Below, one piece after another: positions 1-5,551 of a stretch of 6,043 nt of DNA; the stretch's first letter is position 1, and every line of letters begins with the position of its first letter. The position numbers and the translations under genes were made by a program. The notes under the pieces were generated by a model that saw only the letters and a list, made by a program, of their open reading frames with translations, was not told the DNA's origin and ran no database searches. The DNA comes from Candidatus Rokuibacteriota bacterium. Lineage in GTDB: Bacteria; Methylomirabilota; Methylomirabilia; Rokubacteriales; CSP1-6. Location: contig QHSM01000191.1 in NCBI GenBank assembly GCA_003221595.1, forward strand, positions 1 to 6,043, read 5' to 3'.

Positions 1-141
1 TCCGAGCTGATCCGGGGCGACATCTACTACTGGGGCGGGCTGATGGCCGGCGCCTGCATCGGCTCGCTCCCGATCGTGGTCGCGTACGTGTTCTTCCTGG
101 ACTACTACGTCTCGGGCCTGACGGCGGGCGCCGTCAAGTAA
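1..141 (+). CDS. ABC transporter permease, MalG-type, C-terminal end (partial)
   Basis: Frame 1 is open from the window edge to TAA at 139-141 and gives 46 residues. They contain a hydrophobic segment (LMAGACIGSLPIVVAYVFFL) followed by DYYVSGLTAGAVK. A last membrane helix, then an aromatic pair and a Gly-Leu-Thr-x-Gly-Ala-x-Lys tail ending right at the stop, is the standard finish of MalG-like inner-membrane permeases of carbohydrate-type ABC importers (binding-protein-dependent transport family). The EAA loop that contacts the ATPase lies upstream, outside the window. The next gene, a solute-binding protein, starts after only 23 bases on the same strand, so the two are very probably co-transcribed and partners in one importer. 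The substrate cannot be told from this fragment. Confidence 0.85.
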   Translation, partial: SELIRGDIYYWGGLMAGACIGSLPIVVAYVFFLDYYVSGLTAGAVK

Positions 142-164
142 CCACTCGCAGAGGAGGCGGCACC

Positions 165-1505
165 ATGGCGAGACTCAGTGCTCCGACCGTCCACGATTCG
201 CGCGTGAGCCGGCGTCGCTTTCTCGGCGCGGCCGGCGCCGGCGTCGCCGGGGTCCTGGCCTCCGGCAAGGCCCCGGCCTTCGGCCAGAGCCGCGAGCTGA
301 CGTTCCTGACTGTTGCGAGCTTCGTGCCGGAGACCGACAAGGAGCTGAAGCGACAGCTCGACGAGTGGGGAGCGGCGAACAAGGTCAAGGTGCGGCTCGA
401 CATCATCGCCCATCTGCAGCTCGTGACCAAGAAGGCCTCCGAGGTCCAGGCGCGCTCCGGTCATGACCTCACCGCGCTCGGTCCCGGACTCGGCGACGCC
501 GATCTCTACTTCGACTACCTGGTCGACCTGAACGACGTCGCGGCCGACGTCGCGCCCAAGAACGGCGGGTGGCTGAACCCGAACGACTACCTGATCCGCG
601 GCAAGTGGAAGCTCCTGCCGTGGTGGATGCCGCCGTTCCCGATGGCGGTGCGCACCGACCTGCTCGAGCGGCTCAACGAGAAGAACCCGGACACCTGGGA
701 GGACTGGCTGCGGATCGGCAAGAAGGGCAAGGCGATCGGGCACCCCTTCGGCATCGCCCTCGGCCACAGCGCTGACGCTAATGTCACGCTGCTCTCGATC
801 CTCTGGTCCTACGGCGGCGCCTACGTGGCCAAGGACGGCCGGACGGTCACCATCAACTCGAAGGAGACGCGACAGGCGATGGACTTCGTCAAGCGTCTCT
901 ACACCGAGGCCATGGACCAGGAGGTGCTGGCGTGGGACGACGCCAGCAACAACCGCTGCCTCAACGCCGGCAAGTGCATCGCGATCCACAACCCGATCAG
1001 CGCCTACGAGTCCGCCAAGAAGGACAAGGTGCTGGTGCCGGGCACGCAGCGGGAGATCGCGGAGGTCATCGACCACATCAACACGCCGCGCGGGCCCGTG
1101 GACCGGAAGGCGACGACCGGCTACTGGTGCGTCGGCATCTGGAACTTCTCGAAGAACCAGGACCTCGCCAAGGACTTCCTGCGCTACCACTTCCAGCCCG
1201 ACAATCTTTCGAAGTGGGTCGAGGCCGGGCGCGGGTTCAACATGCCGTTCCTGGCGAACCTGACCAAGCACGCCGTCTACAAGAGCGACAAGCAGTACCG
1301 GTTCATTCCCGAGGTGGCCAAGGTGTCGGTACCGCCCTCCTGGCCCGGTCCGACGACCGCGGCGTCCCAGCAAGTGCTCGATCTCTACATCATCCCGGAC
1401 ATGTTCGCCCAGCACGCGACGGGCAAGATGACGGCCGATCAGGCGATCGCCTGGGCCGAGAAGGAGATGCAGGAGATCTACGCCGGCCGCAAGCGCCGGC
1501 CCTGA
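165..1505 (+). CDS. Tat-exported extracellular solute-binding protein of an ABC importer (carbohydrate-type, family 1)
   Basis: This 446-residue protein would capture a solute outside the inner membrane and deliver it to the permease encoded just upstream. The start is ATG 165 with a strong Shine-Dalgarno GAGGAGG at 151-157, seven bases away. The N-terminus has a twin-arginine signal: SRRRFLG at residues 15-21, a hydrophobic Ala/Gly/Val stretch to about 33, and a likely cleavage site near APA (36-38). The mature part begins with a beta strand (ELTFLTVASF), and residues 91-102 (ASEVQARSGHDL) match the region typical of sugar-binding family members. A tryptophan pair at 153-154 and the following PMAVRTDLLE lie where such proteins usually contact ligand and cross the hinge. 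Length is normal for the family, with no frameshift. It stands last in the operon, after the permease. Possible substrates are sugars, polyols or other organic solutes; none can be assigned from sequence. Confidence 0.92.
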   Translation: MARLSAPTVHDSRVSRRRFLGAAGAGVAGVLASGKAPAFGQSRELTFLTVASFVPETDKELKRQLDEWGAANKVKVRLDIIAHLQLVTKKASEVQARSGHDLTALGPGLGDADLYFDYLVDLNDVAADVAPKNGGWLNPNDYLIRGKWKLLPWWMPPFPMAVRTDLLERLNEKNPDTWEDWLRIGKKGKAIGHPFGIALGHSADANVTLLSILWSYGGAYVAKDGRTVTINSKETRQAMDFVKRLYTEAMDQEVLAWDDASNNRCLNAGKCIAIHNPISAYESAKKDKVLVPGTQREIAEVIDHINTPRGPVDRKATTGYWCVGIWNFSKNQDLAKDFLRYHFQPDNLSKWVEAGRGFNMPFLANLTKHAVYKSDKQYRFIPEVAKVSVPPSWPGPTTAASQQVLDLYIIPDMFAQHATGKMTADQAIAWAEKEMQEIYAGRKRRP

Positions 1506-1527
1506 CGCGGTCGTCTCAGCCCGCGTC
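1504..1527. terminator. Candidate two-way terminator stem-loop between convergent genes
   Basis: GACGCGG (1504-1510) and CCGCGTC (1521-1527) are perfect reverse complements around a 10-base loop. The stem begins inside the stop codon of the solute-binding protein gene and ends two bases before the stop of the opposing oxidoreductase gene. It is thus placed to end both transcripts. No T-run follows on either strand, so intrinsic termination would be weak. In GC-rich DNA a 7-bp match can also arise by chance. Confidence 0.4.
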
Positions 1528-1529
1528 GT

Positions 1530-2771
1530 TCACGGAGTCGCGCTGTCGCCGGCGCCCGCGCGATAGTGGGTCGCGTAGGCGCGGCGGCAGCGCTCGCGCA
1601 GCTCGATCTCGTCGGGGAGGAGCCCGGCGAAGCGCGCGGGGGAAATCTCCGCGAGATCGAGCGACGGCCTCCCGTCGAGGATCCACTCCGCGATCGCCTC
1701 GCCGAGCGCGGGCGACACGCTGAGGCCGCCGACGCAGCAGCCGCTCATGACCCACGCGCCGGCCACGCCGGGCAGCGGGCCGACGAGATAGCGGTCGTCC
1801 GTGGTGAGCGTCGGCAGCCCGCCGCGGTGCTCGGCCACGCGGATCGTCGGGTCCTGGAAGATCGGGAATTGCTCGCGCACGCTCCGCGCGAGCCGCCACA
1901 GCACCTCGATGTCGAGCGGCAGATCCGCCATGTCGAACGACGGCGGCAGCGTTGCCGCCTCGAGCTGGAGGGGGTCGGCCTCGTACCCGCCCAGCATGAG
2001 ACCGCCGCGCTCGTGCCGCACGTACACGTTGGCGTCGATGACACGGGCGATCGGGAACTCGGGCCCGACGCCGGCGATCGGCTCGGTGATCAGGAGCTGA
2101 TGGCGGGTCGGCACCACCGGCAGCGCCGCGCCGAGCCGGCCCGCGACGAGCCGGGCCCACGCGCCGGCGGCATCGAGCACGGCGCGCGTGCGGATCGTGC
2201 CGCGCGGCGTTCGCACGCCCTCCACACCCCGCGCATCGAGGTCGAAGCCGGTGGCCGGCGTCTGCGGGAGCAGCACGGCCCCGAGCTTCTCGGCGGCCCG
2301 GCAGTACCCGAGCGGCAGCTCGGACGGCTCGACGTTACAGTCGGTCGGGCTCCACGTCAGAGCGACGATGCCGCGCTCGCCCAGGATCGGCAGCCGCCGC
2401 CGCGCCTCTTCGACCGAGACGAAATCGATCGGCACGCCGGCAGCCGTGCCCCGCGCCACCTCCCGGGCGAGCTGCTCGGCGTCGCGCTCGGTACGCGCGA
2501 TCTTCAGAGCGCCGCTCTGCGTGAAGCGGAGGGGCTGGCCGGTCTCGTCGGTGAACGCCGCCAGCTTCGCCACCGCCCGCTGCGCGAGCCGGGTGAGGGC
2601 CGGGGTAGCGCGGACCTGGCTCGAGAGGCCGGCGGCCCGCGGCGAGGTCTGTGCGGCGAGCGCGGCGCGCTCGAGCACCGCCACCCGGACACCCCGGCGC
2701 GCCAGGTGGTACGCCGCGCTGGCGCCGAAGGCTCCGGAGCCGATCACGACGACGTCGGCCGAGGCTATCAT
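1530..2771 (-). CDS. FAD-dependent amine/amino-acid oxidoreductase (DAO superfamily), stand-alone FAD domain
   Basis: This is a 413-residue flavoprotein, probably cytoplasmic, expected to oxidise a C-N bond in an amino acid or N-methylated amine. The N-terminus VVVIGSGAFGASAAYHLARRG (residues 7-27) has the GxGxxG dinucleotide-binding turn, and Glu34 ends the second strand where FAD ribose binds. The C-terminal half has HRGGLPTLTTDDRYLVGPLPG (from 315) and SGCCVGGLSVSPALGEAIAEW (from 343), typical of the sarcosine/dimethylglycine dehydrogenase branch. Arg45 in SPRAAGL stands where those dehydrogenases carry the flavin-linked His of WHxAGL, so FAD is probably not covalently bound. The chain ends soon after CRRAYATHY, about where multidomain relatives continue into folate-binding modules, which are absent here. 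ATG 2771 is the chosen start because it sits four residues before the FAD strand. A GTG at 2780 with AGGG five bases upstream would add three residues. Codons further upstream in the same frame encode no family-like sequence. The substrate is unknown. Confidence 0.88.
   Translation of the reverse strand: MIASADVVVIGSGAFGASAAYHLARRGVRVAVLERAALAAQTSPRAAGLSSQVRATPALTRLAQRAVAKLAAFTDETGQPLRFTQSGALKIARTERDAEQLAREVARGTAAGVPIDFVSVEEARRRLPILGERGIVALTWSPTDCNVEPSELPLGYCRAAEKLGAVLLPQTPATGFDLDARGVEGVRTPRGTIRTRAVLDAAGAWARLVAGRLGAALPVVPTRHQLLITEPIAGVGPEFPIARVIDANVYVRHERGGLMLGGYEADPLQLEAATLPPSFDMADLPLDIEVLWRLARSVREQFPIFQDPTIRVAEHRGGLPTLTTDDRYLVGPLPGVAGAWVMSGCCVGGLSVSPALGEAIAEWILDGRPSLDLAEISPARFAGLLPDEIELRERCRRAYATHYRAGAGDSATP
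2766..2771 (+). promoter_or_regulatory. Possible -10 element (TATCAT) for the dehydrogenase gene
   Basis: TATCAT matches the sigma70 -10 consensus at five of six bases and stands out as AT-rich in GC-rich DNA. It overlaps both possible start codons of the divergent pair. A transcript starting about seven bases downstream would lose ATG 2770 but keep the GGGAGG site at 2793-2798 and CTG 2803. No good -35 lies 16-18 bases upstream (ATCACG is the best, three of six), so this is weak evidence. Confidence 0.2.
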
Positions 2772-3852
2772 GGGGCTCACAATAACCCTGGCGGGAGGCG
2801 TCCTGAAAGCGATCGTCCTTCGGGAGTTCGGCGGCCCCGACGTCCTGCGATGGGAAGAGGTCCCGACGCCCGCGCCGGGCCCGGGCGAGGTGCTCGTTCG
2901 GGTGCACGCGGTCTCCGTCAACCGCACGCTCGACCTGCAGGTGCGCCAGGACGGCGGGAATTACGGCGTGACCTTGCCCCTGGTCATGGGCTGCGATCCG
3001 TCGGGCACGGTGGTGGCCGTGGGCTCCGGCGCCGATCCAGTGAAGATGGGCGATCGGGTCGCGGCCTTCGGCTTCGTCGGATGCGGGACTTGCGCCCACT
3101 GCGCCGCGGGCGATCACCGCCGCTGTGTCGCGCGCAAGATGCTCGGCGTGCAATGCTGGGGCGGCTATGCGGAGTATCTGCGCCTGCCCGCCACGAGCTG
3201 CGTGGCCGTGCCCGCCGAGGTCTCGTTTGCGGACGCGACGGTGATCGCGCGTCATTTCCCGCTGGCCTTCGGCGAGTGCCATCTGGCCGAGCTCAAGCCC
3301 GGGGACTGGGCGCTGGTCATGGGGGCCGCCGGCGGCCTGGGCAGCGCCCTCGTGCAGGTCGCGAAGAGCCTGGGGGCGCGCGTGATCGCTGCCGCCGGCA
3401 CCGACTCGCGCGTCGAGGCGGCCGTGGCGCTCGGCGCGGACGCCGGAGTGAACTATCGCCGGCTCGATCTCGACGCCGAGGTCAAGCGGATCACAGCGGC
3501 GCACGGCGCCGACGTCGTGTTCGAGAACATCGGCGATCCCGCGCTCTGGCCGGGCGCCTTCAACGCGCTGGCGCCCGGGGGTCGGCTGGTCACCGTCGGC
3601 GCCCACGGCGGCGGGTTCGTCACGCTGGACGTACGACGCCTCTATCAGCAGCGGCTGCGGGTCATCAGCGGACTGGGGGCGGACCGCCGGGAAGACCTGG
3701 AGCGCTCGTTCGAGCTCGCGGCCGGCGGCATGCTCAAGATCCTGGTCGATCGCATCCTGCCGCTCAGCGAAGCGGCGGCCGCGCACCGGCTCGTCGAGTC
3801 GAACGCGCCGCTCGGCAAGGTCATTCTCGACCCCACGCTGGACGCGCCTTAA
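2770..3852 (+). CDS. Medium-chain dehydrogenase/reductase, zinc alcohol dehydrogenase/quinone oxidoreductase-like
   Basis: This is a 360-residue (from ATG 2770) NAD(P)H-dependent oxidoreductase of the MDR superfamily, probably cytoplasmic. The GroES-like N-terminal domain starts with LKAIVLREFGGPDVLRWEEV. The structural-zinc lobe is intact: Cys105, 108, 111 and 119 with spacing CxxCxxCx7C. The Rossmann domain has ALVMGAAGGLGSALVQVAK (about 181-199). The catalytic-zinc site looks lost: the first loop reads VSVNRTLD without cysteine, and the usual GHE reads GCD (74-76). A zinc-free reductase role, quinone or enone like, is therefore more likely than classic alcohol dehydrogenation. The start is uncertain. 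ATG 2770 has only GAGG upstream, whereas CTG 2803 follows GGGAGG and would give the canonical family start (M)KAIVLREFGG. The gene is divergent from the FAD oxidoreductase, and its TAA shares TTAA with the stop of the convergent haloperoxidase gene. The substrate is unknown. Confidence 0.9.
   Translation: MGLTITLAGGVLKAIVLREFGGPDVLRWEEVPTPAPGPGEVLVRVHAVSVNRTLDLQVRQDGGNYGVTLPLVMGCDPSGTVVAVGSGADPVKMGDRVAAFGFVGCGTCAHCAAGDHRRCVARKMLGVQCWGGYAEYLRLPATSCVAVPAEVSFADATVIARHFPLAFGECHLAELKPGDWALVMGAAGGLGSALVQVAKSLGARVIAAAGTDSRVEAAVALGADAGVNYRRLDLDAEVKRITAAHGADVVFENIGDPALWPGAFNALAPGGRLVTVGAHGGGFVTLDVRRLYQQRLRVISGLGADRREDLERSFELAAGGMLKILVDRILPLSEAAAAHRLVESNAPLGKVILDPTLDAP
2793..2798 (+). promoter_or_regulatory. 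Shine-Dalgarno site GGGAGG supporting a CTG start at 2803
   Basis: GGGAGG lies four bases before an in-frame CTG (2803-2805) whose following codons give KAIVLREFGGPDVL, the usual first residues of this MDR branch. It is a better ribosome site than the GAGG (2761-2764) before ATG 2770. The spacer is slightly short and CTG starts are rare, so this start remains a proposal. Confidence 0.4.
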
Positions 3853-3861
3853 CGAGGCGCG
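3843..3861. terminator. Candidate two-way terminator hairpin enclosing both stop codons
   Basis: CGCGCCT (3843-3849) and AGGCGCG (3855-3861) pair perfectly around the 5-base loop TAACG. The shared TTAA that supplies the stop codons of both convergent genes lies at the tip of this hairpin. No T-run follows on either strand. The position argues for a shared transcript end, although pairing within the last codons could be partly chance in GC-rich DNA. Confidence 0.42.
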
Positions 3862-5255
3862 GCCGCGAACGCGTTGCCGAACATCTCCTCCTCGGCTTCG
3901 GAGAGCGTCGAGAAGCTCTTCGATATCAGCGGGCGCACGTTGCCGTCGTTGTCGCGTGTCTCGCCGTTGAACTCGTCCGAAACGAACGTGAACGGGATGC
4001 GATCGGTCCCGTAGAAATGGCGCAAGATCTGGAACAGTGCGCCCCCGAACCCGGCGTGGCCGGACGGGTAGGCGGGAAACGGCGGTGTGAAGTTCGGTCC
4101 GTTGAGGTTACTGGCGGGCGCGCCGAGAGGAGAGTACGTGGGATCTTGCGGCGTACTCCGATTGCCGTCGGGCTCGCGAATGCCGGTGACCGGGCGCCAG
4201 AACTCGTAGTGGTACTTCGATTCCCAGATGGCGATCCCAGCGTCGGCCATGGCCACGTTGATCAGGGCCAGGAGGCGTGCCAGCTCCATCGGGCCGGTCT
4301 TCCGCTGCTCGGCAATGTGCATCGCGATCTGGTTGTACAGCCGGGTCGGGGCACAGAGACTCGGCGTGCCGTCATATGCCCAAAAGATGCCGGTAACGGT
4401 CTGGTCGGCGGTGCGCGCGGTCGGAGTGATCACGCCGTCGCCCCCGAGCGCCTTCACCTCCTTGAACGCGACCGCGTAGGCGCGGCTGTCCAGATCGGGT
4501 GGCGGCGGCACCCGGAACTGATCGCCCGAGCGGAGCACGAACGGCTCGACCTCGCCCCAGTGCGCGCCGAGCGCGAGCGGGCTCAGGCTGACCGGATCCT
4601 GGCGCCACTTCCCCGGCGCGTCGCTCGTGATGAAGTCGACTCCGACGTGAGGCTCTGGGTGCCGAGAACCGTCGTCAACACGCCGGGCGAGGATCGCGCC
4701 GGCCGCTGCGCGCCCGAGCTTGATCCCGTTGACCTTGGCGCGCCCCTCCGGGATGGCCCCCAGGTCCTCGACGAGCAGCTCGTCGAGCGCGGCCGCCTGG
4801 GACGGGTAGAGACGGATCAGCGTGTCGTGCGCGGCCAGCGCGATGGCGGCCGCAGCCGACGTTTCGGCGGGAGCGGGACGAAGCCCGGAATAGCTCTGAC
4901 ACCCGCCGACGATCGCGTTCATCGCGTCGAAGACGGCGATATGCACGATCGCCATGGCCCGACTCGATCGCCCGGGTCCCAGCTGCTCGCCGAAGACGCG
5001 CGGGTCGCCCGGCGGTGGCGGCGTGTGGTCGACACCGCTCGTGTCGATCGCCACTTCGTTCCAGTGGCGCAACCGATCCCCGGCGCCCGTGCCGCGTCGC
5101 CGCGGTTGCGCCGAGCCGAGGCTCGGCTGGGCGCCAAAGCGCGGGCCGAAGACATCGCGCAGACCGTCCGGAAACCCCTGTGCGATCGCCCGAGCGGGCA
5201 GGCCGAGCGCGAGCATCCCCAGCACGAACGCGCGGCGCGATGGCGAGCTCTTCAT
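3849..5255 (-). CDS. Vanadium-dependent haloperoxidase/PAP2-family protein, Tat-exported, lacking the last active-site motif
   Basis: This 468-residue protein belongs to the bacterial vanadium haloperoxidase-like group, whose active members use bound vanadate and hydrogen peroxide to oxidise halides. The start is ATG 5255, with a weak AAGAGAG ribosome site four bases upstream. A Tat signal is clear: SRRAFVLG at 6-13, a hydrophobic stretch to 21, and cleavage near Ala25. Residues 97-115 (SSRAMAIVHIAVFDAMNAI) match the conserved first helix. Vanadate-binding motif 1 is KYHYEFWRP (Lys347, Arg354) and motif 2 is YPSGH (396-400, with His400 the usual acid-base residue). The family normally ends with SRxxxGxH, supplying an Arg and the His that bonds vanadium, followed by about 25-30 more residues. 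Here LSEAEEE (451-457) passes directly into MFGNAFAAAPR and stop, so that motif is absent. Neither other minus-strand frame restores it. The protein may be inactive, changed in function, or an assembly artefact. Its stop overlaps that of the dehydrogenase gene. Confidence 0.85.
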   Translation of the reverse strand: MKSSPSRRAFVLGMLALGLPARAIAQGFPDGLRDVFGPRFGAQPSLGSAQPRRRGTGAGDRLRHWNEVAIDTSGVDHTPPPPGDPRVFGEQLGPGRSSRAMAIVHIAVFDAMNAIVGGCQSYSGLRPAPAETSAAAAIALAAHDTLIRLYPSQAAALDELLVEDLGAIPEGRAKVNGIKLGRAAAGAILARRVDDGSRHPEPHVGVDFITSDAPGKWRQDPVSLSPLALGAHWGEVEPFVLRSGDQFRVPPPPDLDSRAYAVAFKEVKALGGDGVITPTARTADQTVTGIFWAYDGTPSLCAPTRLYNQIAMHIAEQRKTGPMELARLLALINVAMADAGIAIWESKYHYEFWRPVTGIREPDGNRSTPQDPTYSPLGAPASNLNGPNFTPPFPAYPSGHAGFGGALFQILRHFYGTDRIPFTFVSDEFNGETRDNDGNVRPLISKSFSTLSEAEEEMFGNAFAAAPR

Positions 5256-5269
5256 GGCGCTCTCTTGCG

Positions 5270-5285
5270 AGCAGGCGCCGTGCCA
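5270..5285 (-). promoter_or_regulatory. Possible sigma54-type promoter for the haloperoxidase-like gene
   Basis: On the minus strand TGGCACGGCGCCTGCT has a perfect -24 element (TGGCAC), a -12 element CTGCT (consensus TTGCT/A), and the diagnostic GG-N10-GC spacing. The predicted transcript start, near 5259, is only a few bases before ATG 5255. That would leave out the weak ribosome site at 5260-5266, which lowers confidence. Confidence 0.2.
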
Positions 5286-5360
5286 GACCTACCTTGGCCG
5301 GGATTCCGGCGACTTTGCGCGGTGGGCTTCCACGGGCATCCGTTCACGGAGCGACATCGA

Positions 5361-5380
5361 GTCACCGGCTGTCACGGGCT
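5361..5380. repeat. Tandem 10-base direct repeat
   Basis: GTCACCGGCT is followed at once by GTCACGGGCT; nine of ten bases agree. The period equals roughly one DNA helical turn, so both copies would face the same side of the helix. This is compatible with cooperative protein binding, but also with chance. Confidence 0.5.
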
Positions 5381-5397
5381 CGACGTCGCCTCGGATG

Positions 5398-5409
5398 ATT
5401 CTCAAGAAT
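5398..5409. repeat. AT-rich 12-base interrupted palindrome
   Basis: ATTCT and AGAAT (5398-5402 and 5405-5409) are reverse complements around CA. It is the most AT-rich point of the spacer and sits roughly mid-way between the two divergent genes. It could be an operator half-site pair, but no promoter elements align with it. Confidence 0.4.
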
Positions 5410-5414
5410 GATCG

Positions 5415-5445
5415 GCCAAGCCGGTCCCGCGCGGATCGGCTTGGC
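5415..5445. repeat. 9-base inverted repeat upstream of the hydrolase gene
   Basis: GCCAAGCCG (5415-5423) and CGGCTTGGC (5437-5445) are perfect reverse complements 13 bases apart. Arm centres are 22 bases apart, about two helical turns, as for many dimeric repressors. The right arm overlaps a possible -35 element (TTGGCT, 5441-5446). With no T-run after it, a terminator role is unlikely. Confidence 0.5.
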
Positions 5446-5468
5446 TTCGGCCTGCCGGACGGGATACT
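5441..5468 (+). promoter_or_regulatory. Possible sigma70-type promoter for the hydrolase gene
   Basis: TTGGCT (5441-5446) and GATACT (5463-5468) are 16 bases apart, each matching the consensus at four of six positions. Transcription would start near 5475, leaving a leader of about 75 bases that contains the 5527-5536 palindrome. The match is modest, and the main support is its overlap with the inverted repeat. Confidence 0.22.
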
Positions 5469-5526
5469 CTACCCGGCGGCGGATGCTTGACGCCGGACCG
5501 GGGTGCGGGACGGTTGCCCGCCAATA

Positions 5527-5536
5527 GAGGCGCCTC
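5527..5536. repeat. Perfect 10-base palindrome next to the hydrolase ribosome site
   Basis: GAGGCGCCTC is its own reverse complement and is flanked on both sides by AATA (5523-5526 and 5537-5540). It ends three bases before the Shine-Dalgarno AAGGAG (5540-5545). With no loop it would be a poor RNA hairpin, so a DNA-binding site is the more natural reading if it is functional. Confidence 0.45.
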
Positions 5537-5551
5537 AATAAGGAGACCAGC

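Larger units (their letters stand above)
5256..5551. other. Divergent intergenic spacer with short symmetric repeats
   Basis: These 296 bases separate the haloperoxidase-like gene (-) from the hydrolase gene (+) and hold no convincing coding region. They contain a possible sigma54-type promoter near the haloperoxidase start, a tandem 10-base repeat, a 12-base AT-rich palindrome, a 9-base inverted repeat and a 10-base palindrome beside the hydrolase ribosome site. Such a concentration of small symmetric elements suggests a regulatory region, but no regulator gene is in the window. Confidence 0.6.

Noticed and set aside
105..1415. A 436-codon minus-strand open frame opposite the solute-binding protein gene
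   Set aside because: It is a shadow of a well-supported family gene, with no family-like sequence of its own.
2772..2927. 52-residue N-terminal extension of the FAD oxidoreductase up to ATG 2927
   Set aside because: The extension is antisense to the dehydrogenase start and has no signal peptide or family similarity; the FAD-binding strand begins just after ATG 2771.
2335..3786. A 483-codon minus-strand open frame
   Set aside because: It spans antisense to the dehydrogenase and then a wrong frame of the FAD oxidoreductase; the composition is that of a shadow frame.
3800..3848. Frameshift that would restore the missing haloperoxidase motif past the stop codon
   Set aside because: None of the minus-strand frames around or downstream of the stop shows an SRxxxGxH-like sequence; the region is the coding end of the dehydrogenase.
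5297..5310. GCCGG/CCGGC hairpin in the divergent spacer
   Set aside because: Only 5 bp with no T-run and no aligned promoter; expected by chance in such GC-rich DNA.
1566..5411. A 1,281-codon plus-strand open frame crossing three genes
   Set aside because: It runs antisense to the FAD oxidoreductase and haloperoxidase genes and out of frame through the dehydrogenase. Its translation is Arg/Ala/Gly-rich without recognisable domains, and long stop-free shadow frames are expected at this GC content.
4954..5490. A 178-codon plus-strand open frame reaching into the divergent spacer
   Set aside because: It is antisense to the haloperoxidase-like gene for most of its length, and its tail in the spacer shows no domain or ribosome site.
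5487..5492. TTGACG as a -35 element for the hydrolase gene
   Set aside because: It matches five of six bases, but no acceptable -10 hexamer lies 16-18 bases downstream.
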